64,000 nucleotides of DNA from Myxocyprinus asiaticus (taxonomy: Eukaryota; Chordata; Actinopteri; Cypriniformes; Catostomidae), in the NCBI RefSeq assembly GCF_019703515.2, contig NC_059358.1:48254594-48318593 (forward strand). The letters are read 5' to 3'. The notes beneath the pieces are model-generated. The model saw nothing but the letters and a program-made list of their open reading frames with translations. It had not been told where the DNA came from and did no database searches. Position 1 is the first letter of the stretch, and each line of letters begins with the position of its first letter. Shown here one piece after another: positions 1 through 50,454 of this stretch. Position numbers and translations under genes: made by a program.

Positions 1-70
1 TGTTGCATAGTGAGGATGTCTTCAAAAATAATGACATAAATAGTTTTCATTTATCACTTAATGCCTAAAA
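1..70 (+). repeat. Fragment of the CAGTACTGTG MITE family
   Basis: The first 70 bases match the interior of the three complete MITEs at 19889, 23441 and 31970 (GTTGCATAGTGAGGAT, then the AATAGTTTTCATTTATC block). The left TIR would lie outside the window and homology stops near 70. Confidence 0.7.
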
Positions 71-223
71 TCAAGAGAAGGTCCTTTCCTTTCAGATCTT
101 CAGTGGAACGCATCCAGGAGAGCTATTTATATGGGATGAAATCAGTCTCAAAATTGTTTTAAAGGCAGAACACTGTTCAGCATAACAGCATTGGTGTTGA
201 TCACACCATAGGTGAAAAACATT

Positions 224-1081
224 GGGCCTCATTCTTGAGACTTTTGTAAATATATGAGTAAATTCAGAGTAATTTGTACTCTGTAATCAGAGAAATGAAT
301 AGAATACCTGATGAAGGTCTTTGACTGATATGCTATAAGATAATAAAAGATTTGTTAGCCAAAACAGTGTGCTGTTTTTTTTCTGCTATATTGTGTACAC
401 ACCTGCCCATGATATGTTTATTTATAGGTTAAACAGCATTAACATAGTCCATGCGTTTATAACTGAATGTGATTTATCTATAGCTATCCTGAATTATGAA
501 ACCTAAATTATAGAGCTCATATCAAATGAAGAAACTGTCAAACCAGTCACTTTAGAGGGCATTCATTTTTTTTGTTGTTGTTGTTGTTGTTGTTGTTGAG
601 AAAATCAAACACAAACTGCATTTTTCCTTTTCACCACTTGCCAAGCACTTCAGCTGGAAAAACTTTATCAAATTAACGAAGTAGAGTTCAGAATAAACTT
701 TGAAGAAATAAATGCAAGCATCAACAAAACGATTTTAATTATGGTTTAAAAAGAGAACAACAAAATGCTTTTATTTTTTATATATATATATATTTTTTTT
801 TTTTACTTTTAAGATACATAATTTCATTATTAGTTAATTTTTTCATTATTTAATTTAACTTCTGTCAACATGCAGTCATGGCAGTTTGTCAGAAAGCACA
901 AAATGTTTTGGATACCTTATGCGTTTAACGCGTGGTCGGGAGCAGGTGTAAATTTTGTTTGTACCAGCTCACATTTTGAAAATATGAAAACTTTCATGAA
1001 TCCAAAAATGTACTTATTAGAAAGGCTTTACAAACAATTTACACAAAAATTTGTTCTGCACTTGTTTCACGAATGAGGCCC
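224..1081. mobile_element. Non-autonomous TIR element, GGGCCTCATTC ends
   Basis: The left end GGGCCTCATTCTTGAGAC and the reverse complement of the right end, GGGCCTCATTCGTGAAAC, are inverted copies. Both sides are flanked by ATT. No transposase frame is seen inside. The interior holds (TA)n/poly-T near 780-805. Confidence 0.6.
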
Positions 1082-1987
1082 ATTGTGATTGAACTCTGTG
1101 CTAAATTTAAAAGATGTGTTGAACGTACAGATGAAGAAATTTGCTTTAGTCTGTTATCAAAGCATTTATACTGCTGCAGAGTGAAATAAACACAAAATAC
1201 ATGATTCCCACAATATATTTAAACACAGTACAATGATTAAAAAAAACACATTGTAAAAAATGCAATATATAAACAAATTTGTTTAACAGCTGTTTAAACT
1301 GATTTTTTTCCTCCTCCAACATACAAATGTTTATACATAGAAACAAAGAATACAAATAGTATAGCATTAAAGAAAGCCTTTTTTAGAGTGGTTTTCAAGT
1401 GAACAGTAAAGAATGTGTTCATTTTTCCACTTCATTCTATTTTCAACATCAATATGTGTTTTTTAACAGTTCTCCTATAATTGTTGGAGATAACTTGTGT
1501 TGGTTTGATTCCTTTCAGTGGAACTGCATTCCAAGACCTTTTCAAGTCGCCCCCAAATTACAATTTAATGTGCTAAATTTCATAATCTTTACCACAATAT
1601 CAAACATTATCTATTTCAGCAGAAGAACAGTATGTAGTATACATCCCCCAGCATTATGACAGCTCATTTTGGACAATAAACAATAAATACAGCTACATTG
1701 ACAGTCTACAGATGAGATTCAAAAACACACTTCTACAGAAGTCAGAATGAGCACAGAATATCATCTAATTTGTACTTCATTTCTACCTTCTTCTATTCAG
1801 TCCTTTTATCAAAGATGAAATACACCATAAGCTGTTTAATTAAATAAAACAGACAGCACATTTGTAAAAATTCTCAAAAACTACATTCATATAAAATGTA
1901 ATAAGATTATTCTACAGAATAAGTGATAAGTGGTTTGATGAGGTGAGTTTGTCTGGTTTTGGTGAAGCTCTTCAGGTCGAGTTGCTG

Positions 1988-39574
<37,587 letters not shown>

Positions 39575-40345
39575 CTGCACATATATGACAAAGAAGATCA
39601 GTTAAGAAACAAGAAGTCATTATAATCATCATATTGATTGATATTCTGGTTAACTAGTTAAACTAGTAAAAGTTTAACTATATAATATTTTTCATCATAG
39701 ACTTTCTGTTTCCTCTTTTTTTATAATAAAGCAATGTGTAGTACTGTTTTGTTAGAGGTCCATGTTTCTTTACACATTACAGAGTCATTTCAATCAGTTC
39801 CACACAGGGAGGTTTAGTTATTCTATACTGATAAAGGTAAATTGGTATCGGAACAGAAAAAATGCAAAGTAAATACTGTAAAATTTACTTCAGTTTTGGT
39901 TGTGTTGATCATAAAATCTATTAAATAAATAGATTTTGAACAGCATCGTTTGGACCCTGTTGTAAAAATTTACAATTAATATTTTGGTAATGTACCAAGT
40001 TAGAAGGTCCCTGTATAATTAGTTGGAAGAGACTTGCTTAAGATAAATGGACATTATAACTGAAATATACACAAATGAATCAGATTTAGAATCAAATTAA
40101 ATCATATCAAAATCGAATTGAGAGCTTGTGAATCAGAACTGAAAAAAATCTGTAAATCAGTACGATACCGAGGCCTAATGACATTGCTCTAGAACAGAAC
40201 CATGTTAATATTTATTCCTCGCTAACTAGTATTATTCATGAGGGTGGTGTTAACTAATGGTTACAGATCTGGGTGGGTGATGTTGCAGGTTTAAATCCTG
40301 TGATCAGGGTGATTGTACCATTGTGCCCTTGAGCTAGACACTACA
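39575..40345. other. Sequence upstream of the first recognised exon
   Basis: No start-codon exon or promoter motif recognised. A degenerate SINE-like piece (GCAGGTTTAAATCCTG and CCTTGAGCTAGACA) runs about 40250-40345. Confidence 0.35.
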
Positions 40346-40349
40346 AACA

Positions 40350-40800
40350 GACTGTTAAATCATGCCTGGAGTTTGCCAGAAGCCTTGTGACCTGTGAACC
40401 TGCAACCTTTTGGAAGAAAATGTTGAGGTCTGATAACACTTAATCAATTTTTTGGCCCTGCAACCATTTAAGTCAATCCCTGGCATGCGTGGTGGTGGCA
40501 GGGGGAGGCTGTTTTTCAGCAGGTGGAGCTGGAAAGCGTGCTGGCATCAAGGGCAACATAGACAAAACCAAATACAGGCAAATCCCTCAGGAGAACCGGC
40601 TACAGTCAGTCAGAGATCTGTGTTTATGACTCGTCCAAAGCATCCATTTGAATTCATTTGTAAATCTGTGGTTTGACCTGAAAACTGCAGTCCACAGATT
40701 GTCTATATCTACTTTGGTAAATTTGCATTCAAGAAAGTGCAAATATTTCTCCACCTAAATGCGCAAAGCTCAAAGACATAGACATACACAAGAAGGCTGT
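40350..40800 (+). pseudogene. Strongly decayed Tc1-like transposase fragment
   Basis: Short blocks in changing frames: a Gly-rich GGGGRGRLFFS-like stretch corresponding to HGGGSVMLW, and NLWFDLKTAVHRLS matching the region after the catalytic Glu. No terminal repeats found. Confidence 0.5.
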
Positions 40801-41354
40801 AATTTGCTGCTAAAGAATAGTTGACTTCATGTTTCTTCAGTTTTTAATACTGGTGAAAAGAAAGTTCTTGAATAAAAAATATGTTTTGCTTCATAGAGCC
40901 CTTAAAATAAAGCCCAAACATGACCCGTACCCAAGACCGTGTGACCCAACCCAACCCGTCAGATTTCAAGACCAAACTCAACACGAACCTGAAATGGCTC
41001 AATCTCTTTAAAATTTCTTCACAAAGCAAGTCAATTTGTTGCAGTAGACTGTATTTTCTTAAACATTCGTATCAGTATAGTAACAGTAAACATACACAGT
41101 TTTAACAAGGTATGGCAGCCCCTCTGCGCACAAGTGCAAACATGAAAAAACATCGGCTTGCTATTTATCAAGTGCTGAATCTTTGCTTAGTGAAGAACAA
41201 TCTGGAATCATGTGTAACAGTGTAACAGGCACATGAAGTCCTCCTTGCAACCTTAACTTCTTCAGAATGTCGAATCTTTGTGGCACCTGTGCTAAAACAA
41301 GCTAGACGCAGCGCAACAAATTTTTTCCACAAATGCATTTATTTATTTATTTAT

Positions 41355-41435
41355 TTTCTCACAGTTTGGAACGCCCAATTCCCAATGTGTTTTTTAAGTC
41401 CTCGTGGTCACGTAGTGATCACGAGGACAATATAT
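41355..41435. repeat. SINE family A tail fragment with a hairpin
   Basis: TTTGGAACGCCCAATTCCCA matches the reverse complement of the family A SINE 3' end. It is followed by GTCCTCGTGGTCACGTAGTG, whose continuation ATCACGAGGAC folds back on it. Confidence 0.6.
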
Positions 41436-44419
41436 TAAACAGGTAAAATATTAAACAATATATTAAACAGGTAAAATATTAAACAGGTAAAAAAAAAATT
41501 TTTTTTGTTTTTTTTTGTACAAATCTCATTAATTTTTAGTTATAAATATCAAAAAGTTTTCTTAAGGTTTTTCCATTTCACCTGAATAAAATGTGCCTTT
41601 TCCAAAAACATTACAAAAAATATTACAGTCATGGGGGGGCTAAAGAACTACTCTCTGATTTCAACATGATCACACGGGAAGTATGTTAAAACAACAGCAT
41701 TAAAACCAGGAAGTAATCGCGTTTACATAATCAGTGAAGGGGCGATTCAGAGGATGCATTTTTCCCTCTAACATAAAATTTTTCCTGCAATGACAGTTAG
41801 GTTCAGGTTTGATGTTTGTGTTGGGGGGTTCCGTCTATAAAATATGCATTCCTCTTTACTGAATTACAGCACAAACAGTTTAAAACAACTCGCTTTACAA
41901 CTCGCTTTTGGCACCCCTCTGTGGACAGTTCACCTGGATAATGGAGCTCACACACGTCCATGCACCCAACAACAGTTACTGCTTTGGCCATTGGGGGGCA
42001 GTGTTTCAAATCAGTAAACACAGACCGATTTTATCTAAAGAAAAGTCAACCAACTGATTCAGATTTAACTGTGAGATCAGTCTGCTGCTTTATGGGTTTT
42101 ATTTTTTATCACATGACAACAGAATGGCTCCTTGCATGTTGATAACACCGCCTGACTTTGATTTGGTTGACAAAGGTTTTTCAAATATTATTAATATCAT
42201 AAAACAAAACTGGTTCACTGCTAATTTTTTAAGAAATAATAATAAAAATGTGGCTATTCCAAACTAATGCCAACATTTTTTTTCATGAATTTCATGAAGC
42301 TTTTAATGAAAATTGTCCTTTTTTTTTTCTAAATTGTCTCCAGATGGTAACCCCACTTGACATTTTTTACTTCAAGCCCCAGAAAAATATAAAAATCACT
42401 TTGAACTCAGAAACTGAAACACATTCATAATAGTAGAGCTGTCTTTAAGGAGAAGTTTTTTGTGAATTGCATTTTTAGGGTATATTTGAATAACTTTACA
42501 CATAAAAAAAAAAATAGCGTCACGTCATTGACCCACATATATAAATCAAGATATGATGATATGATGTGATACAATGTCCAAACAGTCATCATGTGTAAAG
42601 GCGTTGAACAATGATGTGTGTGGTTCAGTGAGATTAAACATGCAGAGTAGAAATGAAGAAGAGCAGAAACATTCAAAAATGCATGTACTGCCTGAGACGG
42701 AAAAGGAAAGACATGTGATGCCAAGCAAGAGCTTTAACCAAACTGCCTATTGTCTGAGCAACTGCCATTACAAGCTTCATGGAAATAAGGTGTAACACAA
42801 ACACAGCAGTCCAGCAGCCGATCATCCTGCAGTGGGAAACTGAAACACATCATCACAGTGCTAATAAACCTGTGACCACACCAGACATTTAATCTGTGTC
42901 ATTTGAGGTTGTTAGTACAGATTAAGTATGTAGAAAGTGCACAACTCGCAGATATACTACTAAACAATAGGGATTATTAGAAGTCATCGTTTGGATGTTG
43001 AAATACTTTTTTTGTATCCCTGTATAATGTGCAGTGTCAACTAAGCCACTCGTAGGTTGACTTCCTGAAGAGTGTAAACATTGTTTGAGCATTCCAACAA
43101 TTCGACTTCTGGTTTGACCTAAGGGGTGAGTTTGGGGCGGGGATACTGTATCTTTTTTCCGACCAATGGCAGATTGGAGGCGTGTTTGGGAAATAATTAT
43201 TTTTGCAATTCCGTTTGGTAGACCTAAAGTTGACCGAAAAGATAATTTTTAAGCTGATGTGTGTAATTGGTTTTGAGGTTCAACTTTCTCGTATCCCAGC
43301 ATAATATGCAGAAATAGGGGTGTAAAGAATTTGCGATTAGAAACTTTCATGATGCAAAACAAAGCCTTAATTATTAAAAGTTGGCAAAACCATTACTATC
43401 CCAAAGTATAATTTGGTCAAACGTGAACGCAGGACACATGACGCAAATTTCGTCATCAGCAGAGTGCTCGAGCACTGAATGCGCACTGCCTGATTTTTCT
43501 AACCAAAAATACTCTGAACACGAAGAATGCGCATGCGTCTGGAATTATTTGCACTAATTAGTGGGTCCACAAGGTGGTAAATGGCAACACTCACAGTTGA
43601 GCCGTTGCTGTCACGAAGAAGCGCTAGAAGAATATGTGATCGAGCTTTGTGCTTCTTCAATTAACGGCTATATAATTTAATATGTAACGTCTGTAACACA
43701 TTATGATGCTTATTTAGGGAAATGATGCATGTATTATACCAACATATTATGCATAGGTCAAAACTGACTGCGCCCTCTGTTGGTCAAACTTTTTGTTGTT
43801 TAGAGTGATGGTAAAGCTGTACACGGCATTTTTCAAACCCACGATGCGAATCATCGCATTTTCGTATTGCAATATATACTTACACCCCATGAAGAAACAA
43901 TTATAAGTAAACCATTTGTAGGCCGATTTCACATAAATCTGTACACTTTGACTCTATGGCATATTCAACATTCCTTTGTTTTCAATGATCTGTCCAGCCC
44001 AACACGACAACACTGACTCATGTCTCTCGACCAATGGTGTGAGTTTGAGGCAGACTATATGTTAGTTTGATTAACAGTAGATGAAGGGTGTATTCACAAA
44101 GTTGAAAACAATGTTTATTTTTGCAATTCCATTTGGTGGCGCTAGTGGCACAGAAATGACACACTTAAGCTGAAGTATTGAACTTTTTCTATGGTAAAAT
44201 ACTTTCTCCTAACCAGCCATTCATAGGTTAATTTTCTCGAAAAACTTTAAGCACTATGTCTCAGAAATTATATACTTCAGCTGTGTTTGTAAGTATTTTA
44301 ATACATCACATGTATTCATATCAACCTACCCCTGTGCAATATTTTCAAATTTGTCAAAGTCTTAAAGGAAATCATGTATTCCCATTTTATTATATGTAAT
44401 ACAACAGTTAGTTCTGGTC

Positions 44420-44620
44420 CTCAAATCTGATTGGACAAGAGACTGAGTCTCACACCATCAACGCTCGACGCTTCACTGTTCGTATCACTCCTCTTGTGCT
44501 CATGCCGTTCTAAACTAAACTGTAAGAGCAGCGCAGATGTGTGTCTTTTAATTTTTCCCTGTGACATTAAAGGTTTTAGCCAGCAGGTGGCAAAAAAATA
44601 AAATTTGTATGCGTTATGAG
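44420..44620. repeat. Dispersed repeat shared inversely with 55270-55470
   Basis: Blocks GATTGGACAAGAGACTGAG, CGTATCACTCCTCTTGTGCT and TTCTAAACTAAACTGTAAGA recur as reverse complements near 55470-55340. No coding potential; family unknown to me. Confidence 0.7.
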
Positions 44621-45344
44621 CCAGTTCAGTTGACGTTCTTTCAGGTAGGGCACCAGCAAATTTTGATTGCTGAAGAGGTGCTAAATCATTGACAGGGGGA
44701 GCTGAGTTTTGGTCACTAAATATGTGCAAAACCCTGCATGGCTAATCGATTTTATTATCAGTTTGCACGTAGTGACAACAGAAGTGAAATCTCTACGCTG
44801 CAGCCTCAATAAAACATGCCACACACTTTCAGGGTTGTTTTCAGCTTTTTACAGTACTGTCTGAAGCACAGGTCCAGCAAAATAGTGTACCCTTATTGGG
44901 GGTCTGGGGACATGCTCCCCCGGGAAAAACTTTTTGAAAAAACAGCACTAAAGCATTTAACTCTGGTGACTTTAGGAGCAGCATTTTTACCTTTCGCTAG
45001 TATATATCTTGTGTAGTAATTAATGTACCTACAGGCTTCAAAGCACTGATAAAATACTTATTCACACAGCACATCCAGCACTAGTTAAAGTTCCTCAAAA
45101 TCAGCTACCTTTAAAAAAAATGTAAAAATAAAATATGCTGCTGTGGCAGGACCATTGTATTGTTAGGGCCTGAAATTCATTTCTGAAAATGAGAGGGAAA
45201 TCCCCCCTTACATGGCTCATATGTGGGGATTTACACACTTTGAGGGGGAATAAAACGCATAACACTAAAACGTCCAAAATTTTACAACAAACTCTAAATC
45301 TCATGGGGGGCTACTTTTCTCAGTTCCTGTATAGGTCAGATGAA

Positions 45345-46421
45345 AGGGTCAGAAATCAACTTTTTCATTAAGGGGCAATATTTGATTTCCAGGGGCATTT
45401 TTTTTACCTTTACAAGGGCAATTTTTTTCTATTCTAACCTTATAAAAATGACCCTGTCATCCTTTTAGACTAGAATTTAAACAATTAATTCAATTTGAAA
45501 AATGGCATGTTCTGTACATTGTATAATGTGCATTGTTACTGAAACAAAACCTCTTTTCTCATTCACATATTTCCAAACATTCTGGCTATTAAATGAGCAT
45601 ACTGTAGCCTACAAAACTAATGCACCGACAAAGAGGATTAGATGACAGCATTTCTCCAGATTTGGAATGAGCAGCTTACAAAAACCTGGCAACTCCTTCA
45701 TGCCAATTGAATAAAACAATGCAAAAATAAACATTTCACAATGAAAATTAGTCAGAGATTTGATTCATACACTAAAAGTGGTTAAATGTAAAATTATTAT
45801 TGTATCATTAATAATGTTTTATTTCACATCAAGCTATTAATCTAGATATTATTTTTGTTTATTATTATTATTATATTACACTGAAGCATATTGTTACATT
45901 ATATTTTGTGTTCTCTCAGACCTGATTAACTTAAATACAGTATATAACATCCATCCCTCCCGCACTTTTGGCTTCTAGCTGTTGAGGAGGCTTTTCAAAC
46001 AGAGAGATGTATAAGTGAGATGAACCGATGGGCAGGTAAGTAGGCTATAGCACAGGGAGTGACAGTGTTACTTACTAGGACAGTATATTTTGAACAAAAA
46101 GGACCAAACGGTCATGTAATTTAGCACGTGAGCATGACACCAAACTGCTGTGGAGCGTGAGAAGCAAGTGCCCGTTTGTGCGCATTAATGGCGCGAGCAT
46201 CCACCACTGACTCTGCAACATCTGTACAACAGACGACACAAAACAAATTATGTTCAGTGAAAATTCCAATGAATATTTCAATGTATGTATTTGGAAGTAG
46301 GCCTATGGGCTATCAGATGTTATTAATAAAACAAAAGAACTCTTTGCGGGGGCATTTTTTGCCCCCATATTTTGAATTTAGGGGGCATTTTTGCCCAAAG
46401 CCCCCGTTAATTTCCGACCCT
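45345..46421. mobile_element. Element with AGGGTCrGAAATyAAC ends
   Basis: Left AGGGTCAGAAATCAAC and right GTTAATTTCCGACCCT are inverted copies, each bordered inside by G-rich GGGGCATTTTT motifs. No target duplication visible. The same terminus appears alone at 62658. Confidence 0.6.
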
Positions 46422-47384
46422 GGGTGGAGAGATGGAGATGAGAGATGTAACAGGTGTTTAACTCTTCACCATGCAGCTGTTACACAAAGCATTTAGGTAT
46501 TTCTGCCTTTCTAGTCAAATGTGCTACATTATGACTGATGATGGAGCGCCAAGATATGAAAGGCGTCAGAACTATAGATCACTTCAACATCATACACTTG
46601 CAATGTTAACAGCTTTGTTAATTATTAACAGGAGAGATATCGCGTAGCTCGCAAATGGAGACGCAGTATAACACCATTTGCATGTCGAATTAACAGGTTT
46701 AGAAAAGTGCTCCCTCACTGTGTGCGCTCACACTAAACTCCACAAGCGCTCAACATGCTGCTGACAGTTGCACGAGACAGAACGGATTAACTTGCGTATC
46801 TTCTGGAATTACAGTTTGATACAAATGCAAGTTTATTGATTTGATTTGTTCATCTGTATCTATTGGTTTAATAATTCGCAGCTGCACTGTAATGTGAATA
46901 AAAGTGTGTGGGAATTTCCTGCGCTATGAACGTGGAACTTGCGGGAATGATTAAAATTGTGCGCTATACCCACAATCCCGTGCCAGGCCCTGTATTGTGA
47001 TGGTATCAGATGGTAATACTGTGGTGCATTGATGTACACCATGGTATAAACATAGTACTCCGATGTATATGTAAAAACATACAATGATACTTTTTGATAC
47101 CTGTTTGATTGGAAAATGTCTTTACCTTGAGTTGTTCAAAAGCTGCACATGCAGTTGTTGAACTTATTAAAGACATTATTCATCACTGTCAAACGAGGGA
47201 TGCACTTGCAGGTTTGATTCAAAATATCACCATAACCATATGAACAGAGAGAGCTGTAAACTGACACCCACATGTTCTCTTAAAAAACAGCCATTTTATC
47301 GTAGTAAACGCCACACATTGTTCATGTAGAATTGTTGAGTGTAAAACATGTTGAAGATTAGCGGACAGGTGGTCAATTCATTAA

Positions 47385-47982
47385 AGGTACTATATGTAAT
47401 ATTTTTACTGCACTAAATCATAAAATGACCATAATATGTCATTAGAGAATTAGGCAACATGCTAAGTTGAAATACTGACTTCTCCGATAACAATGCCAGA
47501 GCCAGTATATTCTACTTTGAAGTTTCCATTCCGGGCCGGAATTTCTGTTTATGATTTGGCCTGTGTGATGCTGCCCACTGCCCATTTCCCAATAGTATTT
47601 CGACACCACCAGGTTGCCAGATTTGAACAAGTTTATAGGCAAACAACACTGCATGCTGCAGCCATGAAAGCCAACAAACGAACTGGATCAGAGGGAACAG
47701 ATTCCACCCAACCTAAAAAGCCTCGCAATCCGTCTAAAAACCACCATGACCAGAGGCATAGTAAAACAAGGATAAATACTGGAGATGCCTTTGGAAGATG
47801 GAGACAGCTTAAAGCCCAGAAATCCTTTAAAATGGATGCCAAGTTGGCTAATTTGCATGTCAACATTCTGGCAACCCGCATGAGTTTCAAGTCTGAGGCA
47901 GGGAAGGCAACTATCCAATATTTTGAATTTTGACTGCAGTACCCATTTCAAACGCTTGTTGTCAATCTTACATATAGCACCT
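47385..47982 (+). mobile_element. TTAA-flanked element with an internal ORF
   Basis: Ends AGGTACTATATGTAA and TTACATATAGCACCT are 15-bp inverted repeats (14/15), bounded by TTAA at 47381-47384 and 47983-47986. About 600 bp long. TTAA targets suggest piggyBac- or Kolobok-type mobilisation. It contains an open frame at 47493-47933. Confidence 0.75.
47493..47933 (+). CDS. Small ORF inside the TTAA element, function unknown
   Basis: 146 codons ending two bases before the right terminal zone. The C-terminal half is basic and patterned: KKPRNPSKNHHDQRHSKTRI, GDAFGRWRQLKAQKSFK, DAKLANLHVNIL. I recall similar 'F-RWR-LK--K--K-DA-LA--L' segments in fish predicted proteins tied to repeats, but cannot name a domain. 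It may be a captured exon or a residual element gene. No intact upstream promoter is evident. Confidence 0.4.
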   Translation: MPEPVYSTLKFPFRAGISVYDLACVMLPTAHFPIVFRHHQVARFEQVYRQTTLHAAAMKANKRTGSEGTDSTQPKKPRNPSKNHHDQRHSKTRINTGDAFGRWRQLKAQKSFKMDAKLANLHVNILATRMSFKSEAGKATIQYFEF

Positions 47983-48204
47983 TTAAGCGACGTGCTGTTT
48001 CCTCAAAAAAGCAGTTTATTATTCTTGTCTCTGGTCTCCTCGCCAGTGAACCGCCATAAGAATGTCCATAAGACCGGTGCGTTATGCTTTTTTTTGCTAA
48101 CTTTGCAGACTCAATTTGGAAGAAGGGCTCTGGTTGTTACAAAGCGGGGTCCGGGGTTGCTAGGTTACGGGGCTGCTCCACCATTACTGAGAGAGAGTTG
48201 TTGA

Positions 48205-49190
48205 GACATTATGCATTTCTCAATATGCATTCTTGTCTGTACTTGTGTTCTTGTGGACTTGTGAAACGTCATCAGTCGCAGCCAAAGTACTGTTCCAATT
48301 CAAAGTTGGCATCTAGCCAAGTACAGTCCAAATGCCCGGATGTGTTCTTGCTCTGCCCGTTTTAACATAGATGCATCAGGAGGTGACTTGTGTTGACTTG
48401 GGAGAGCCAAGTATCCCAGAATGCATTTCGCACCAACCAGCGGCAATGGCGGAGGAGAAAGCGCACAACTGTATGTTATAATTTTCGAAATACTACTGTT
48501 GTTGTGTCACGGAATGTAGTTTTACGATTTTTTAGGCGAGAATTTAGTTGTTTAAACTTCAAATCTGTGGTCAATTTATCAAGATATATTTATCAATAAG
48601 AAAATCTGCTCCGACGTTTTCTGAGATGTGATGTCCCGCTATCGATCAAGATGACCAGACGGTCAGCGCTCATGGTACCCTGCCGAGAACAGCCTTATCT
48701 CGGCAAGTCCTTTTGAAATTTGCAGCTGGCTCTGATGTCTCTGTAGTCGTGGCAATCCGGGTCTGATCCATTTTGATGCTTTTTGTCTAATGTCTAATTT
48801 TGTTTCTCCTCATTCATTTATTCACCAACATCCACAACAACAAACTTTTTCCTGATACTGGCTTTTTACATGTAGGCAACAGGAACACTCAAAATATACA
48901 CATATTAATATTTTTAAAATGAAAACGAAAAGAGGCAGGGTTGTGTTTTATATCATGTTTCGTTTTAATGTAAATATAAATTACAATGAAGATAACCGGA
49001 GCAGGCACGTATTGCCAAGACCAGCTGAGATGGTGGCGTCATCAAGTACGCTGCTGTTCCAATTACAGAATGACCGTTCTGCGTCCTTCCGTCCTCGGGA
49101 ATTTGTACTCCCAAGTCGAACTTGCCAAGTCCGAACTACCAAGTACGCAAGTCCGAACTTGGCATACTTGTTCTTGAGAAATGCCCATGC
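48205..49190. repeat. Possible TIR repeat, GCATTTCTCAA ends
   Basis: GCATTTCTCAATATGCATTC on the left and CTTGTTCTTGAGAAATGC on the right are inverse, with ACTTG/CAAGT clusters just inside both. No target duplication, so the boundaries are provisional. Confidence 0.4.
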
Positions 49191-49199
49191 AGTTGGAGT

Positions 49200-50446
49200 G
49201 AGTGCACTTAATAAAGTTTCAACAGTTAAGTTTACCTCCTCATCTGCTCTGTGTATCATGACAGTAAATATTCCACTTGATTGTTTTTTGTTCTATTTAT
49301 TTCATTTCTGTTTTTACAGAATGTGAAACACTCCAAACAATACAGTGCGTGAGCTGTCTGAACGATTCGGACCATTTTGCTAAACCATTTGACTTTCTTT
49401 GAAGGAATCGACTCAAATCAGTAATTCATTCGTAAATCTAGTTCTGATTCTAAACAGGCGACAGAAATACGGAACACATGACATGATTGCTAAAATATTG
49501 TCAGGGAAAATGTTTCTTCACACAATCTCCATACAGAGGCTAATCTGCTGGCTGTTATAAACATTTGCTGGGGGTGCTAAGGACTTTCTTGGGGAGGCTG
49601 AAGCACATGCTAGTCCCTCCCTAGTGCCGCCTCTGTGTTCTTTTGAGTTAGTGCACGTCAATCAGTAAGCAATTTCTTTGAAGTCATCGGCATTGTCTCT
49701 CACTCCATGATTGCTCGATTACTACTGTACACTACAGCTGAGAAATAGAGTTAAACTAACAGCTTCAGCATTAAGGTTTATCACAGCTGAGAGTCACAAC
49801 AGACTAAGTAATCACACATAACCAAAGTGCTTATGTTACCAGAGTTTCACATTGGGAGGAGATGTAGAAACTGAGGAGACTGAGAGAACTGAAGAAACAG
49901 GGTTTTTCAGGTAGGCTACTGACAACTGTTTCGAAGCAAATTCAATGACATTCATCTTGCGTTCTAATGAAATAAGCTTCTCTTCTTTCATATTCTTCTT
50001 TTACGTGATTGTCGCGCATGCTATATCTGAAGCATGGAAGTGCGCGCCAGTCCAGGCTTCACCGTTTGTGCTCCACAGACAGGACAGCTTAAAGCGGGAT
50101 CACACTAATTAATCCAGGTTTATTTCGTGGCACAAATTTCAAAACTTGCGTGACCTTTTGAATTCTACTGAGGTTTCAGTTTTTTACCTTGGTAAAAAAC
50201 ATAGTTTTTTAACTATGGAGGAATTCAAACATCTCAAACAGTGATAGAGTCTGACATTCTAACAAACACTGATGAGGAAAACAGCAAATGTGTCATGTGC
50301 CAACAATTGTGTTATCTGTTATGCTGATTTTTTAAACTACACATCATCACCCTTAATAAAATTCAGTTTGAATGATGTTAGATATTAGAAAACAAACTGG
50401 ACATGTTTGCTTACAGATATTCAAATATTCTCTACAGTGATGAATC
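49200..50446. other. Non-coding flank, nothing recognised
   Basis: No gene, RNA or paired repeat ends recognised in this AT-rich stretch. Confidence 0.4.
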
Positions 50447-50454
50447 ATTTAGTG

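Larger units (their letters stand above)
1..1987 (-). other. Probable arhgef2 3' UTR and downstream flank
   Basis: No coding exon is seen. The stretch follows the arhgef2 stop codon on the minus strand, so its near part is presumably 3' UTR. It contains a MITE fragment (1-70), a TIR element (224-1081) and a (GTT)n run near 570-598. Minus-strand AATAAA-type signals can be read at about 770-775 and 418-423, but none can be assigned. Confidence 0.4.
40801..45340. other. Non-coding flank, few features
   Basis: No gene recognised. Includes the SINE tail at 41355, a short tandem of TTAAACAGGTAAAATA units at 41435-41490, and two related blocks at about 43060-43290 and 43985-44230 sharing TTTTTGCAATTCC and ACCAATGG motifs. 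Confidence 0.4.
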
